Source: Nitrospira japonica (GTDB taxonomy: Bacteria; Nitrospirota; Nitrospiria; Nitrospirales; Nitrospiraceae). From it: 64,000 bases of DNA. The position numbers and the translations under genes were made by a program. The stretch covers positions 2,578,501 through 2,642,500 of the forward strand of contig NZ_LT828648.1 in assembly GCF_900169565.1 (NCBI RefSeq), read 5' to 3'. Below are positions 9,442 through 17,590 of the stretch, piece after piece; within the stretch, counting starts at the first letter, position 1, and each line of letters begins with the position of its first letter. The notes beneath the pieces were generated by a model that made no database searches, had not been told where the DNA came from, and worked only from the letters and a program-made list of their open reading frames with translations.

Positions 9442-9514
9442 GACCCCCCTAGCGTGCCTGATGGCAAACTGACCCCCTGCCGTCTGACATCTTGAAGCGA
9501 GTCCAACGGAAAGA

Positions 9515-11326
9515 TCATGAAAGAGCGGGGTGGCCAGATTCTTCATTGTAAGCAAACACTTCGCTCAGTTCAGGCAGATAGGGGGCATAGTGGCGCCAGC
9601 GGCCGACTGATTTGGTATAGATCGGCTGGCGCACCTGGCCACGGCTAGGCGTTTGCACGGCGCGGTCTTGTTGGTGAAAGTTGAGACAGCGCTCACTCCA
9701 GGGTGCGTTCAAAAAGTCGATAAGCCTGCGGCATTGCCCTTCGAGGTCTCCCACCACGTCCTCATACTGGACGTCAAGGATCTGAAGCGGCAGCGCCGTC
9801 TGCCAGTGATTCATGATCCGCTCATACTGTGCGCGGAAGAAGGCCAAGTCGGCAAAGTCCGTCGCATAGCGCTGATCGGCATTGAAATTCTCCATCCAGA
9901 TCGACAGGACATTGTCCTTGGCCTCGCGCCGGCAGTGGATCACGCGGGCGTTGGGGAACAGCAACGCCGCGAAGGCTAAATGGAAAAAGTTCAACGGCTG
10001 TTTATCGCTGATTCGGGGGCAATCCGGCGGCGCATTGCGGCGCAGCGCCTGCAGATACTCATGGGCCAGCAACCGGCTGGTCATCACATCTCCCAACCTG
10101 GACGCGGCTTTCCAAGGCGCCTGCTTCTGTCCGGCCATCGATTGGGCGGCAAGCCGGGAGAGATCAGGTAATTCCCCGGCCCCATGCATCAACGGATGAG
10201 CGGCAAGAATCTGCTCGATCAAGGTCGTTCCCGATCGGGGAAGTCCGACGATGAAGACGGGCTGATCTGTACCGATGCCGAACGAGCGCCGTTCTGTGAA
10301 AAACTCTGCCTGGTAGGTCTCAATGATGCCATCGACGCGCGTCTGCAGCGCCGTACGATTTAATGGGCCGGCCTTCCGACGCCGTGCCACATTAGCGGCT
10401 TGTCCTGCCTGCGCCGCCTGGTCATACCGGCCGCGGCGATCATGATATTTCGCTAACCCATAGCCGACGAGCGCTTTGGCCTCGTCCGGAGTCTCCGGTC
10501 TGGTTAATGCTCCCTGAGCCTGCGCGATCCACGGAGCCGCCTCCGCCTCGTCTTTTACAACCGCCAGATACTGTCCCAGGGCCAAGCCATGGGCCGGTTG
10601 CTGTTCGAGAATCCGGAGATAACAGGCCGGGGCGAGCTGTGCACGACCAAGATCCTCCATGGCCTGACCCAGGCCGAACCACGCGTCGAGATCCTCAGGG
10701 CGCTGAGCCAGCGAGCGGCGGAACAGCGCTTCGGCCTCATCCACCTGACCACAACCAGAGAGTTCTTGCGCCAGACGGTTGCGTGCCCTGGACGAGCCTG
10801 GCGCATGGGCGGCCGCCCGGTCAAAGCACCAGAGGGCTTCGTCAAGTTGCCCGTCTTCGATTAAGAGTCCCCCCATTGCCAGATAGCTCTCGGCGCGCGT
10901 GGGTTCGATCGCAAGTGCGCGCTGCAGACAAGACAAGGCGTGCTCTTGCTCGCCGATCTGTTTGAGCGCGGCGCCGAGATTGTGCCAGCCATCGGCATAG
11001 TCGATGTCGAGACTGACGGCTTGTCGGAAGCAGCGCACGGCGGCCGGCCAATCCTGCGACAGCGCCCAAACCCGTCCGAGATCGGACCAAGTGCGCGGAT
11101 CGTCCGGTGCCAATTCGGTCGCACGGCGTGCGGCCTGACGAGCTGTATCCAGATTGCCCTGACGTGCGTAAATCTGTCCGAGATAGCGATGGGCGTCTGG
11201 ATCCTCCGGCAGAGTGGCGAGCCGTTCCTGGCAGTGCCGCAGGGCCGAAGCGGGATCGTCGGTGCCAAGCGCTGCGTTGATCGCCTCTAACAATGAAGGT
11301 GGTGCGCTCGAGGTTTGCTGGGTCAC
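9515..11326 (-). CDS. TPR-repeat sulfotransferase fusion protein (second copy)
   Basis: A 603-residue paralogue of 2727-4490 with the same layout: TPR units over about residues 1-260, then a PAPS sulfotransferase domain. The phosphosulfate loop VFIVGLPRSGTTLIEQIL and the 3'-phosphate motif ARVIHCRREAKDNVLSIW are intact. The C-terminal half is nearly the same as in the first copy, while the TPR half has drifted more, as expected if the repeats bind different partners. Translation starts at GTG 11326 with a weak ribosome site, 55 bases after the TonB receptor stop at 11382, so co-transcription with that receptor is likely. The sulfated acceptor is not known. Confidence 0.88.
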   Translation of the reverse strand: MTQQTSSAPPSLLEAINAALGTDDPASALRHCQERLATLPEDPDAHRYLGQIYARQGNLDTARQAARRATELAPDDPRTWSDLGRVWALSQDWPAAVRCFRQAVSLDIDYADGWHNLGAALKQIGEQEHALSCLQRALAIEPTRAESYLAMGGLLIEDGQLDEALWCFDRAAAHAPGSSRARNRLAQELSGCGQVDEAEALFRRSLAQRPEDLDAWFGLGQAMEDLGRAQLAPACYLRILEQQPAHGLALGQYLAVVKDEAEAAPWIAQAQGALTRPETPDEAKALVGYGLAKYHDRRGRYDQAAQAGQAANVARRRKAGPLNRTALQTRVDGIIETYQAEFFTERRSFGIGTDQPVFIVGLPRSGTTLIEQILAAHPLMHGAGELPDLSRLAAQSMAGQKQAPWKAASRLGDVMTSRLLAHEYLQALRRNAPPDCPRISDKQPLNFFHLAFAALLFPNARVIHCRREAKDNVLSIWMENFNADQRYATDFADLAFFRAQYERIMNHWQTALPLQILDVQYEDVVGDLEGQCRRLIDFLNAPWSERCLNFHQQDRAVQTPSRGQVRQPIYTKSVGRWRHYAPYLPELSEVFAYNEESGHPALS

Positions 11327-11381
11327 ATGGGGCTCATAGTCGTCCTGGTATTGTCTGCGTTTGCCCGAGATCGAGGATGCT

Positions 11382-14102
11382 CTAGTATGTCAGGCGCAAC
11401 ATGCCGATCACATGCCGCGGGGCCCCAAAATGGTTAAATGCCGAGTAAGAAAATGGTCCTTCAACATACCGCGCGTCAAAGAGATTGTTTAGATTCAACT
11501 GCAAGCTGAGCCACTTGAGAGGTTCGTAGATGGCAAAGACATCGGCTCTCGTATAGCCCTCATAGGTTTGATTTGATGATCCTGGGAAGGAGGAGACTTG
11601 GCTTCGATAGTAGACAACGGCACCAAGCTTCAGCCCTTTTGTCAGCAGCTCGGAGAAATCGTAGCTACCGAAGGCACTGACCGTATTCTTTGGGGCATTG
11701 TAGGCTCGTGACCCGACGACATTTGAGATAGTGCTCTTTGTGATTTCAGTGTTCAGGTAGGTGTAGGCCAGGTTGACTTGGAGTTGTGGCGTGAGCGCTC
11801 CACGGGCTTCGAACTCAAAACCCTGATTCCGTTGGCTCTGGCCGCCGATACTGAAGGTCGGATTACCCGGATTGGGACTACTCACATTGTCCAATTCCGT
11901 ATTAAACAGGGCGGCGGTCAGCATGATCCGCTTCCCCAATGGTTCCCATTTGCTTCCGATCTCGAATGTCTGACCAGTCATGGGAGCCAAGAGTGATCCA
12001 TCCTCCGTAATCGCAAAGTTCGGCTGAATGCTTTCTCCGTAGGACGCATAGACATTGAGCCCCTCGATGAGCCGCTGGGACAGGCCGATCTGCGGCGTCA
12101 ACCGGCTGACATTAAGCCCTTCATGGGACCCATTTGGGTTGAAGGATGTCTGGGTAATCCAATTCCCGCGTAGCGCGGCCATCAGGGTCGTGCCTGCGAA
12201 CGGCCGAAGCAGGCCCTGCGCAAAGGCACCGGTTTGATTAAAGTGCAGGTCTTGTATGAAGTTGGGGGCCGGATCGGTAAACCCTGGGGGAAACGGAAAA
12301 TTGTTCTGAGGGCTAGAAATATTCACTGTGCCCTGGGGCAGGAAGCCCGTACCCTTGGTATTCACAGTTCCGGTGGAATAATCCATCCCCGCCGCCACGG
12401 AGCTGAAATTGCCGAAAAAGGAGAATTCTTTGGTCAGATTGACCTCACCCGCATAGGACTCCCTCTTCCAATCGCGGCCAAGTGCGTAGATGCTCACGTT
12501 CCCGCTTGGTCCGATGCCAGGATACTGGTACCCGAACCCATAGCGATAACTCGAACTGTCATGGCTATATTGGCCTTTTGCTTTTAGTCGAAAGCCTTGG
12601 GCGAACTTTTTTTCGGCTTCCACATGGGCGCTCTGGTAATCGATCTTGAGCTGGTTGTCAGGTCCCAGAAAACTATCCTTGATCCCGGCCGGGATTAGAC
12701 CCTCCGTTGTCGTCGGCGTACCGAAATAGCCCTTGCCCCTCAGGTGCTGCACATTCCCGGTCACAGTCAGCGTGAAATCGTTCTCTGTAGCGAATCGGAC
12801 GGAGGGGAGGAACGAAAACCGTTGATTGCCGCTATTCTGAAAAAATTCGGGGTCTTGGTTCTGGGTAAACACGAAGCGGCCCGACAGTTGTGGGATCGTC
12901 GGTAGGACGCCGTTGGCATCGAGCGTGGTTCGATAGTGTCCGTCTGAACCGCCGCCGGCCTCGGCGATGATGAAGTTTTCCTTCTGCGGCGCCTTCAAGA
13001 GCCGATTCACAAAGCCTCCTGCGGGCGCCAGGCCGCTAGTGAAGGAGGCAGAGCCCTTGATGACTTCAATGCGTTCGTACAGGGTGGGGTCAGCCACGTA
13101 ATTGTTGAAGGCGGACAAGCCATTGTCTCGAGACGTACCAATGTTCGCCCGCGGGTCGGCTTGAAACCCGCGAATAACGTAATCTTCAGTCCTAGCTGCC
13201 CCTCCCACAGGTGCCTTTGCTATGCCCGCGATACCTTCGATCGCCTGCGTTTGCGTAACGGCCCGACGCTCGCGGATGCTGTCCTTCGTCACGACACCGA
13301 CGGACATTGGCAGCTCTTGAATCTCGGCCGGAAAGCGAAGAACGGCTTCGGATGAGACATCTGCTTTATAGCCGTCAGGCAAATCAACAACCGGCGTCCG
13401 TTCTTTGACGTCTTTCACGACGACTTCAGGAACTTTCACGGGTTTCGCTTGCGTGCCATTGACAGGTGTGTCGGAGGCCCCGTTTTCGCCCTGAGCGACC
13501 GCTGCTCCGGCCACGCCCGCCCCAACGGCGCCTACCGCGATGCCTGTTCCAACGGCGGCGGCCCCAGTTCCGGTACGTTTTTCGAGCGTGATCGTTTTTG
13601 TTCCTGTCACGCGGTAGTTCAATCCCGTATCAACGAGTAACAATCGCAAGGCATCCTCCGACGTACGGCGCCCGGACACGCCACCGGTCCTGACGTTTTC
13701 GACGTCTTCGGTTGAATAGGCAAATTGGACCCCGGTCTGCTCGCCAAACCGGTTGAGAGCCGATGCGAGCGGTTGGGGAGGAATGTCAAAGTCATACTCC
13801 GGCTGCTGGTCATTGCCGTGCTGCGCCATGAGGCGTTGTCTCGCGAGAGATGGAGGTCGAGTGAGAGGAGGGTCTGCCGAATGCCACCGCTCATCCGGGA
13901 TACCGGATCCATTTGGTTCTTCGCCGGATCGATTGGGAAGTCCCGGCTTCTTCCTCTTGATGCCTTCCTCGTTGTCCGATTCCTTGCCTCGCGCCGGTTC
14001 GGGAGCAGAGATGCTGAAGTGCACCATGGCGGTGGCCGCCATGAACCAAGCCAAACGTGGGGTCACTGATTCGGAGGCAGACTTCTTTTGGCGTATCCGC
14101 AT
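11382..14102 (-). CDS. TonB-dependent receptor/transducer with STN domain
   Basis: 906 residues from ATG 14102, chosen because CAGGAG lies six bases before it and because the partial paralogue at 1-682 starts at the same point; an upstream start at 14177 is less likely. The order is signal peptide, linker, STN domain (FDIPPQPLASALNRFGEQTG, then GRRTSEDALRLLL), a Gly/Ala-rich hinge, TonB box (KVPEVVVK), plug (LPMSVGVVTKDSIRE, then IKGSASFTSGLAPAGGFVNR) and a barrel ending in IGMLRLTY. It is the signalling receptor of the third cassette and probably takes up a ferric siderophore or a similar metal chelate, a family-level inference. A CGTC-type promoter candidate lies at 14184-14205. Confidence 0.92.
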   Translation of the reverse strand: MRIRQKKSASESVTPRLAWFMAATAMVHFSISAPEPARGKESDNEEGIKRKKPGLPNRSGEEPNGSGIPDERWHSADPPLTRPPSLARQRLMAQHGNDQQPEYDFDIPPQPLASALNRFGEQTGVQFAYSTEDVENVRTGGVSGRRTSEDALRLLLVDTGLNYRVTGTKTITLEKRTGTGAAAVGTGIAVGAVGAGVAGAAVAQGENGASDTPVNGTQAKPVKVPEVVVKDVKERTPVVDLPDGYKADVSSEAVLRFPAEIQELPMSVGVVTKDSIRERRAVTQTQAIEGIAGIAKAPVGGAARTEDYVIRGFQADPRANIGTSRDNGLSAFNNYVADPTLYERIEVIKGSASFTSGLAPAGGFVNRLLKAPQKENFIIAEAGGGSDGHYRTTLDANGVLPTIPQLSGRFVFTQNQDPEFFQNSGNQRFSFLPSVRFATENDFTLTVTGNVQHLRGKGYFGTPTTTEGLIPAGIKDSFLGPDNQLKIDYQSAHVEAEKKFAQGFRLKAKGQYSHDSSSYRYGFGYQYPGIGPSGNVSIYALGRDWKRESYAGEVNLTKEFSFFGNFSSVAAGMDYSTGTVNTKGTGFLPQGTVNISSPQNNFPFPPGFTDPAPNFIQDLHFNQTGAFAQGLLRPFAGTTLMAALRGNWITQTSFNPNGSHEGLNVSRLTPQIGLSQRLIEGLNVYASYGESIQPNFAITEDGSLLAPMTGQTFEIGSKWEPLGKRIMLTAALFNTELDNVSSPNPGNPTFSIGGQSQRNQGFEFEARGALTPQLQVNLAYTYLNTEITKSTISNVVGSRAYNAPKNTVSAFGSYDFSELLTKGLKLGAVVYYRSQVSSFPGSSNQTYEGYTRADVFAIYEPLKWLSLQLNLNNLFDARYVEGPFSYSAFNHFGAPRHVIGMLRLTY

Positions 14103-14183
14103 TGCATGCTCCTGGCGTCTACAACAGAGAGGTGAGCGTGGTCCGTGTTGAGAAGGGTTCTCATCGGGCCGTATCACCTGTAT

Positions 14184-14205
14184 GACGAACGAAAAAGCGG
14201 AGCCC
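14184..14205 (-). promoter_or_regulatory. Candidate ECF-sigma promoter of TonB receptor
   Basis: The minus strand reads CCAAGGG, 15 bases, then CGTCATAC, about 80 bases before ATG 14102. The stretch GCCAAGGGCTCC also matches the site before fecR at 15342-15363 (GCCAAGGGTTC), so the upstream half-site is conserved as well. This is the best matched pair of the set. Confidence 0.5.
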
Positions 14206-14254
14206 TTGGCGACCGAGAAAAATTAATTTTCGACCAGTGGAATATCGAGGCGGA

Positions 14255-15256
14255 CTATAAGATCAGTACGAGGTAAGGCGTGAGCCGGACCACCGTCAGG
14301 CCTTGCGTCTTGGCGAGAGCAGTCACCGCGTCGTCGAGTCCTTGAAGAATAAATCGCCCGCTTACGAGTTTCGTCCGGGCTGGGTCCGCGAGCACGACGA
14401 TTCGGCCCGGTCGATACCGATTGAGTTCGGCCATCGCTTCTGCAAACGGTTTCTTGTCGATCACGATGCCGCCGCGTATCCAGGAGAGGGCTGAACGGCC
14501 GTCGATCGCCATGGCCGCGCGCGGTGCCTCTCCGACGCGATAGAGGGTCTCCTGATCCTTGTGCACGGTCACTGAGGCGGGCTGATCCTTGCCCGTGACT
14601 TTCGTGGCGACGTCAACAGTCCCTTCCGTCACCGTGACGGTCGCTTGGCGATCTTGGGCATGGACGGCGAACGCCGTACCGACCGCCTGTGTGATGCCTC
14701 CCTGCGTCAGCACGCGAAATGGTGCCTGCCTGTTGGGGACGACTTCAAAAAACGCTTCTCCCTTCAGGATTTCGATCCGCCGCTCGTGTTCCGTATACGA
14801 TACCGCAATGGCCGTATCGGTGTTCAAATGGGCCAGACCTCCGTCCGGTAGCTGCACGATCTGCTGTTGCCCGGTCGCCGTGCGGTGGTCGGCGGAGAGG
14901 AAGAGCCGGATGTCTTGATAGAAGAGGAGACCTGCAAGCCCAGCCGCAACCGCTCCAGTGATCACGACTCGCCAATGGGGCCGCAACCGTTGCTTCCGAC
15001 TTATCGATAGTTGTTCGGTCTTGTGATTCGCAGGGATGACGGTCTTGAGGGGTTCGAGTTGTTGCCAGAAGACCCGTTCGTCGTCGAAGACCCGTTGATG
15101 AGACGGGTGTTCCGCAAGCCACTGTTTGAACCGGCGCAGCTCTGCCTCACTCATATGGCCCGAGGCGAGCCGGATGACCCAGTCTCGCGCGATGCGAGAC
15201 AACCGCTCGTCGGGAGTGCCTAAATTTTTCAATTGAGGTTCCTGGGGTTCACTCAT
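14255..15256 (-). CDS. FecR-family anti-sigma factor / transmembrane sensor (third cassette)
   Basis: 333 residues. The N-terminal cytoplasmic domain carries IARDWVIRLASGHMSEAELR and WLAEHPSHQRVFD. The membrane helix spans roughly residues 95-112. The FecR domain contains IVQLPDGGLAHLNTDTAI and ILKGEAFFEVVP. A C-terminal STN-like module ends the protein (LVSGRFILQGLDDAVTALAKTQGL). It is nearly collinear with the 855-1856 protein, which marks the outer two cassettes as the closer relatives. It should transmit the state of the receptor at 11382-14102 to the sigma factor at 15387-15884. Its own CGTC-type promoter candidate lies in the 130-base gap upstream. Confidence 0.9.
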   Translation of the reverse strand: MSEPQEPQLKNLGTPDERLSRIARDWVIRLASGHMSEAELRRFKQWLAEHPSHQRVFDDERVFWQQLEPLKTVIPANHKTEQLSISRKQRLRPHWRVVITGAVAAGLAGLLFYQDIRLFLSADHRTATGQQQIVQLPDGGLAHLNTDTAIAVSYTEHERRIEILKGEAFFEVVPNRQAPFRVLTQGGITQAVGTAFAVHAQDRQATVTVTEGTVDVATKVTGKDQPASVTVHKDQETLYRVGEAPRAAMAIDGRSALSWIRGGIVIDKKPFAEAMAELNRYRPGRIVVLADPARTKLVSGRFILQGLDDAVTALAKTQGLTVVRLTPYLVLIL

Positions 15257-15341
15257 GATGTGCTTCGACTCGACGACGACAAAGGATTGTGCCGGGCCAG
15301 TCGGTTATGGGCGGACCGGTCACACGACCCCATGATGAGAA

Positions 15342-15363
15342 GACGAGTGAAAACGGTGAACCC
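15342..15363 (-). promoter_or_regulatory. Candidate ECF-sigma promoter before fecR (third cassette)
   Basis: The minus strand reads GCCAAGGG, 15 bases, then CGTCTTCT, about 85 bases before the FecR start at 15256. It matches the element at 1940-1961 in core and spacing, and the receptor promoter candidate at 14184-14205 in its upstream half. Confidence 0.5.
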
Positions 15364-15386
15364 TTGGCGGGAACGATTGTGAGGGG

Positions 15387-15884
15387 TCAGCGATCACGGA
15401 CGGACGACAGATGGTCGAGCACCTTCCGCATGTGCGCTTCGACCGTCGAGATGGAGATGCCGAATTCCTTGGCGATTTCCTGCTGCGTCTTGTGGCCGAA
15501 TCGGTTGAGCTGAAAGATGTTTTGGCTCAGACTTGGAAGCTCGTTCAGAGCCTGTTCGAGGCGAGCCAATTCCTGCCTGGCGATCATGACGCGTTCCGCA
15601 TGGCGGTGTTCCGTCCCTCCCCATAGGATGTCGTTGGCTTCCGCCAGGATTTCCGCGCGGTTCTGTTCCACCCGCAGGTGGTCGGTCGCCAGGTTGGCTG
15701 CCATGCGGAAGAGGTAGGCCTTTTGATTGTGGATATGCTGCGTATCTTCTTGAGCCGAGATCTTGAGGAAGAGTTCCTGGGTGAGGTCCCTCGCGGTGAA
15801 CGTGCACTTCAGCCGTTTGAGTAGGAAGCGGAACAGACCTTCTTCGTGCTCGAAAAAGACTTCCGAGAGTTCTGTGTGCGACAT
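15387..15884 (-). CDS. ECF RNA polymerase sigma factor, FecI-like (third cassette)
   Basis: 165 residues, the same length as the 1987-2484 paralogue, and clearly its nearest relative (both begin MS-T-LS-VF-EHEE-LFRFLL). Region 2 shows ARDLTQELFLKISAQ and KAYLFRMAANLATDHLR; region 4 shows TQQEIAKEFGISISTVEAHM. The ribosome site is AAGGGAACAGG. It is the regulator of the third cassette. The TTGACG-N17-CTATAA promoter at 15952-15980 implies constitutive or housekeeping transcription of the sigma gene itself. Confidence 0.92.
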   Translation of the reverse strand: MSHTELSEVFFEHEEGLFRFLLKRLKCTFTARDLTQELFLKISAQEDTQHIHNQKAYLFRMAANLATDHLRVEQNRAEILAEANDILWGGTEHRHAERVMIARQELARLEQALNELPSLSQNIFQLNRFGHKTQQEIAKEFGISISTVEAHMRKVLDHLSSVRDR

Positions 15885-15951
15885 CGCCTGTTCCCTTCAG
15901 AGGAAGGAGCCGGTGCGAAAACGGGAACGATAGCCTGTGCGTAATGTCGTC

Positions 15952-15980
15952 TTATAGCATTCACGGAAAATGTGCGTCAA
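15952..15980 (-). promoter_or_regulatory. Sigma-70-type promoter of ECF sigma gene (third cassette)
   Basis: The minus strand shows TTGACG, a 17-base spacer and CTATAA, about 70 bases before the sigma start at 15884. The spacer and flanks match the 2560-2588 promoter almost base for base, which indicates a recent duplication or selection on the spacer. Confidence 0.65.
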
Positions 15981-16091
15981 TCTTGCTCGGCCCCGCAGAG
16001 GCCCTAGGGATACGCACGCCGTCCCCTTTCTTGACCTGACAGGCGCGGCGGGTTTATCTTCCTGGGGATTTTATCCGAGCAAGGAGGTCTT

Positions 16092-16322
16092 ATGCGAAAC
16101 CGGCATCTGGCTGTGGCTCTAGCGGGATTCGCCCTGGCGGCGTGCAGTACGACGGAATGGGTCAATGCGAACAAGCCGCCGGAGCAATACACGACCGATT
16201 ACAACAAGTGCGAGAACTCGGCGCTCAGCGACCCCAAGCTGCAACAGGGCAGCAAGATCCTTGTCCAGACTGCGACCGAACGCTGCATGCAGAGAGAAGG
16301 CTGGCGTCTCATCGAGCATTGA
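16092..16322 (+). CDS. Small lipoprotein of unknown function
   Basis: 76 residues. A short signal peptide ends in a lipobox (ALAAC), so the mature protein starts at a lipidated cysteine near residue 18. The remainder is hydrophilic with two more cysteines (KCENSAL and ERCMQREG) that could form a disulfide. AAGGAGG lies a few bases before the start. It stands alone between the third sigma cassette and the phosphate region. No family was recognised. Confidence 0.75.
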   Translation: MRNRHLAVALAGFALAACSTTEWVNANKPPEQYTTDYNKCENSALSDPKLQQGSKILVQTATERCMQREGWRLIEH

Positions 16323-16598
16323 GGGTTATACGCCCTTCCCCGGACTCCGCCGTCGTGGTGCTGATCTCCGTTCGCTCCTGCCGGTAGATAGGATTCTCTC
16401 TCCCCTCCGGTTAACAGAAAATTTACTCATCGGTGACAGATCCGGAACGCTCGACGGGTACGTTGGGGCCATGATCAATCGTCGTCATGGTGATCAACGA
16501 CACCGAAGGCGTCCGGCTGTCCTGTCCGCACAACGATGTGGACGGTTCCCGGCGCCCATGCGCGACCGCGTCCGTCCATGCGGTCGCAGGAGGACGTC

Positions 16599-16847
16599 AT
16601 GACCGGACATGTCCTGCTCGAATCGTCGGTCGGCATCGGCCATTCCCCGGATAGCCTCGTCAGGGAGATTTTGGATCGGGTCGAAGAAGAGGCGGTGCTC
16701 AGCCTGGACTCTCTCGTGATGTCCCTGCCTCACTACAGCTGGAATCAGATTCTGATCGCCGTCGACCGTCTGGCGCGGGACGGACGACTCATTCTTCGCC
16801 GCCATCGATTCGACTACACGCTGTTTTCCAAACACTACCCCGCCTAG
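16599..16847 (+). CDS. Small protein, possible winged-helix fold
   Basis: 82 residues from the ATG that follows CAGGAGGACGTC; an in-frame ATG at 16536 has no such site. The middle (EEAVLSLDSLVMSLPHYSWNQILIAVDRLARDGRLILRR, quoted in parts) reads like a helix-turn-helix followed by a beta wing: short helix, turn, recognition-like helix, then LILRRH and FDYTLF strands. That fold assignment is an inference. It precedes the convergent phoU gene and has no obvious partner. It could be a small transcriptional regulator. Confidence 0.65.
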   Translation: MTGHVLLESSVGIGHSPDSLVREILDRVEEEAVLSLDSLVMSLPHYSWNQILIAVDRLARDGRLILRRHRFDYTLFSKHYPA

Positions 16848-16890
16848 GCTGGCCGGATATCTCCCCGCCGTTGCCCCTGCGAGGCGAACC

Positions 16891-17574
16891 TCAGGCTCCG
16901 TTATCCGCTCGCACTGGTTGGCTGGTATGGCGGATGATCTTGCCCTCGACCATGTAGATCACCAATTCTCCGACGTTGGTGGCATGGTCGGCGATGCGTT
17001 CAAGATACTTGCCGATGAACGTGAGACGGATGGCCCGGGTGATCGTGCCGGGGTTTTCAAGCATGAAAGACAGCAATTCCCTGAACAACTGATGCGTCAG
17101 ATCGTCGACGAAATCGTCGTCGGCGCAGACCTTTCTGGCCAGCGTGGCGTCCGAGCGGACGAAGGCCTCCAGGCATTCCCGTACCATCCGCATGGTCCAG
17201 CTCGACATGCGGGGAATGTCGATATAGGGTTTGAGCTGCGGTTCTTCGTTCAGTTCGATGACGCGTTCGCTGATGTTCTCAGCCAGGTCGCTCATGCGCT
17301 CCAGTTCGGTTGAGATTTTCATCGCCGTCGTGATGAATCGAAGGTCACCGGCGGCCGGCGCCTGCAATGCAAGCAGGCGAATGCAGGTCTCGTCGATCTC
17401 CACGTCGAGTCCATTGACCAGAGCGTCACGCTCGATGATCCGGGAAGCGAGATGAACGTCCCGGTCCACGAGCGCTTGGATCGAGCCCTCGATCTGCTGT
17501 TCCACCAGCGAGCCCATGCGCAGAATCTGCGTCTTCAGGTCCGCCAGTTCTTGGTCGAAGTGTCGGTGCATCAT
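16891..17574 (-). CDS. phoU: Phosphate transport regulator PhoU
   Basis: 227 residues forming the two three-helix-bundle repeats of PhoU. It starts MMHRHFDQELADLKTQILRMG. The metal-contacting motif of the first repeat is seen in EIDETCIRLLAL and DLRFITTAMKISTELERMSDLAENI. The second repeat is similar, with EYL-RIADHATNVGELV. PhoU links the Pst transporter to PhoR and suppresses Pho signalling when phosphate is plentiful. It is last in the pstSCAB-phoU cluster, 16 bases after pstB. No phoR or phoB gene is visible nearby. Confidence 0.96.
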   Translation of the reverse strand: MMHRHFDQELADLKTQILRMGSLVEQQIEGSIQALVDRDVHLASRIIERDALVNGLDVEIDETCIRLLALQAPAAGDLRFITTAMKISTELERMSDLAENISERVIELNEEPQLKPYIDIPRMSSWTMRMVRECLEAFVRSDATLARKVCADDDFVDDLTHQLFRELLSFMLENPGTITRAIRLTFIGKYLERIADHATNVGELVIYMVEGKIIRHTSQPVRADNGA

Positions 17575-17590
17575 TTCCCGCCTCCGATGA

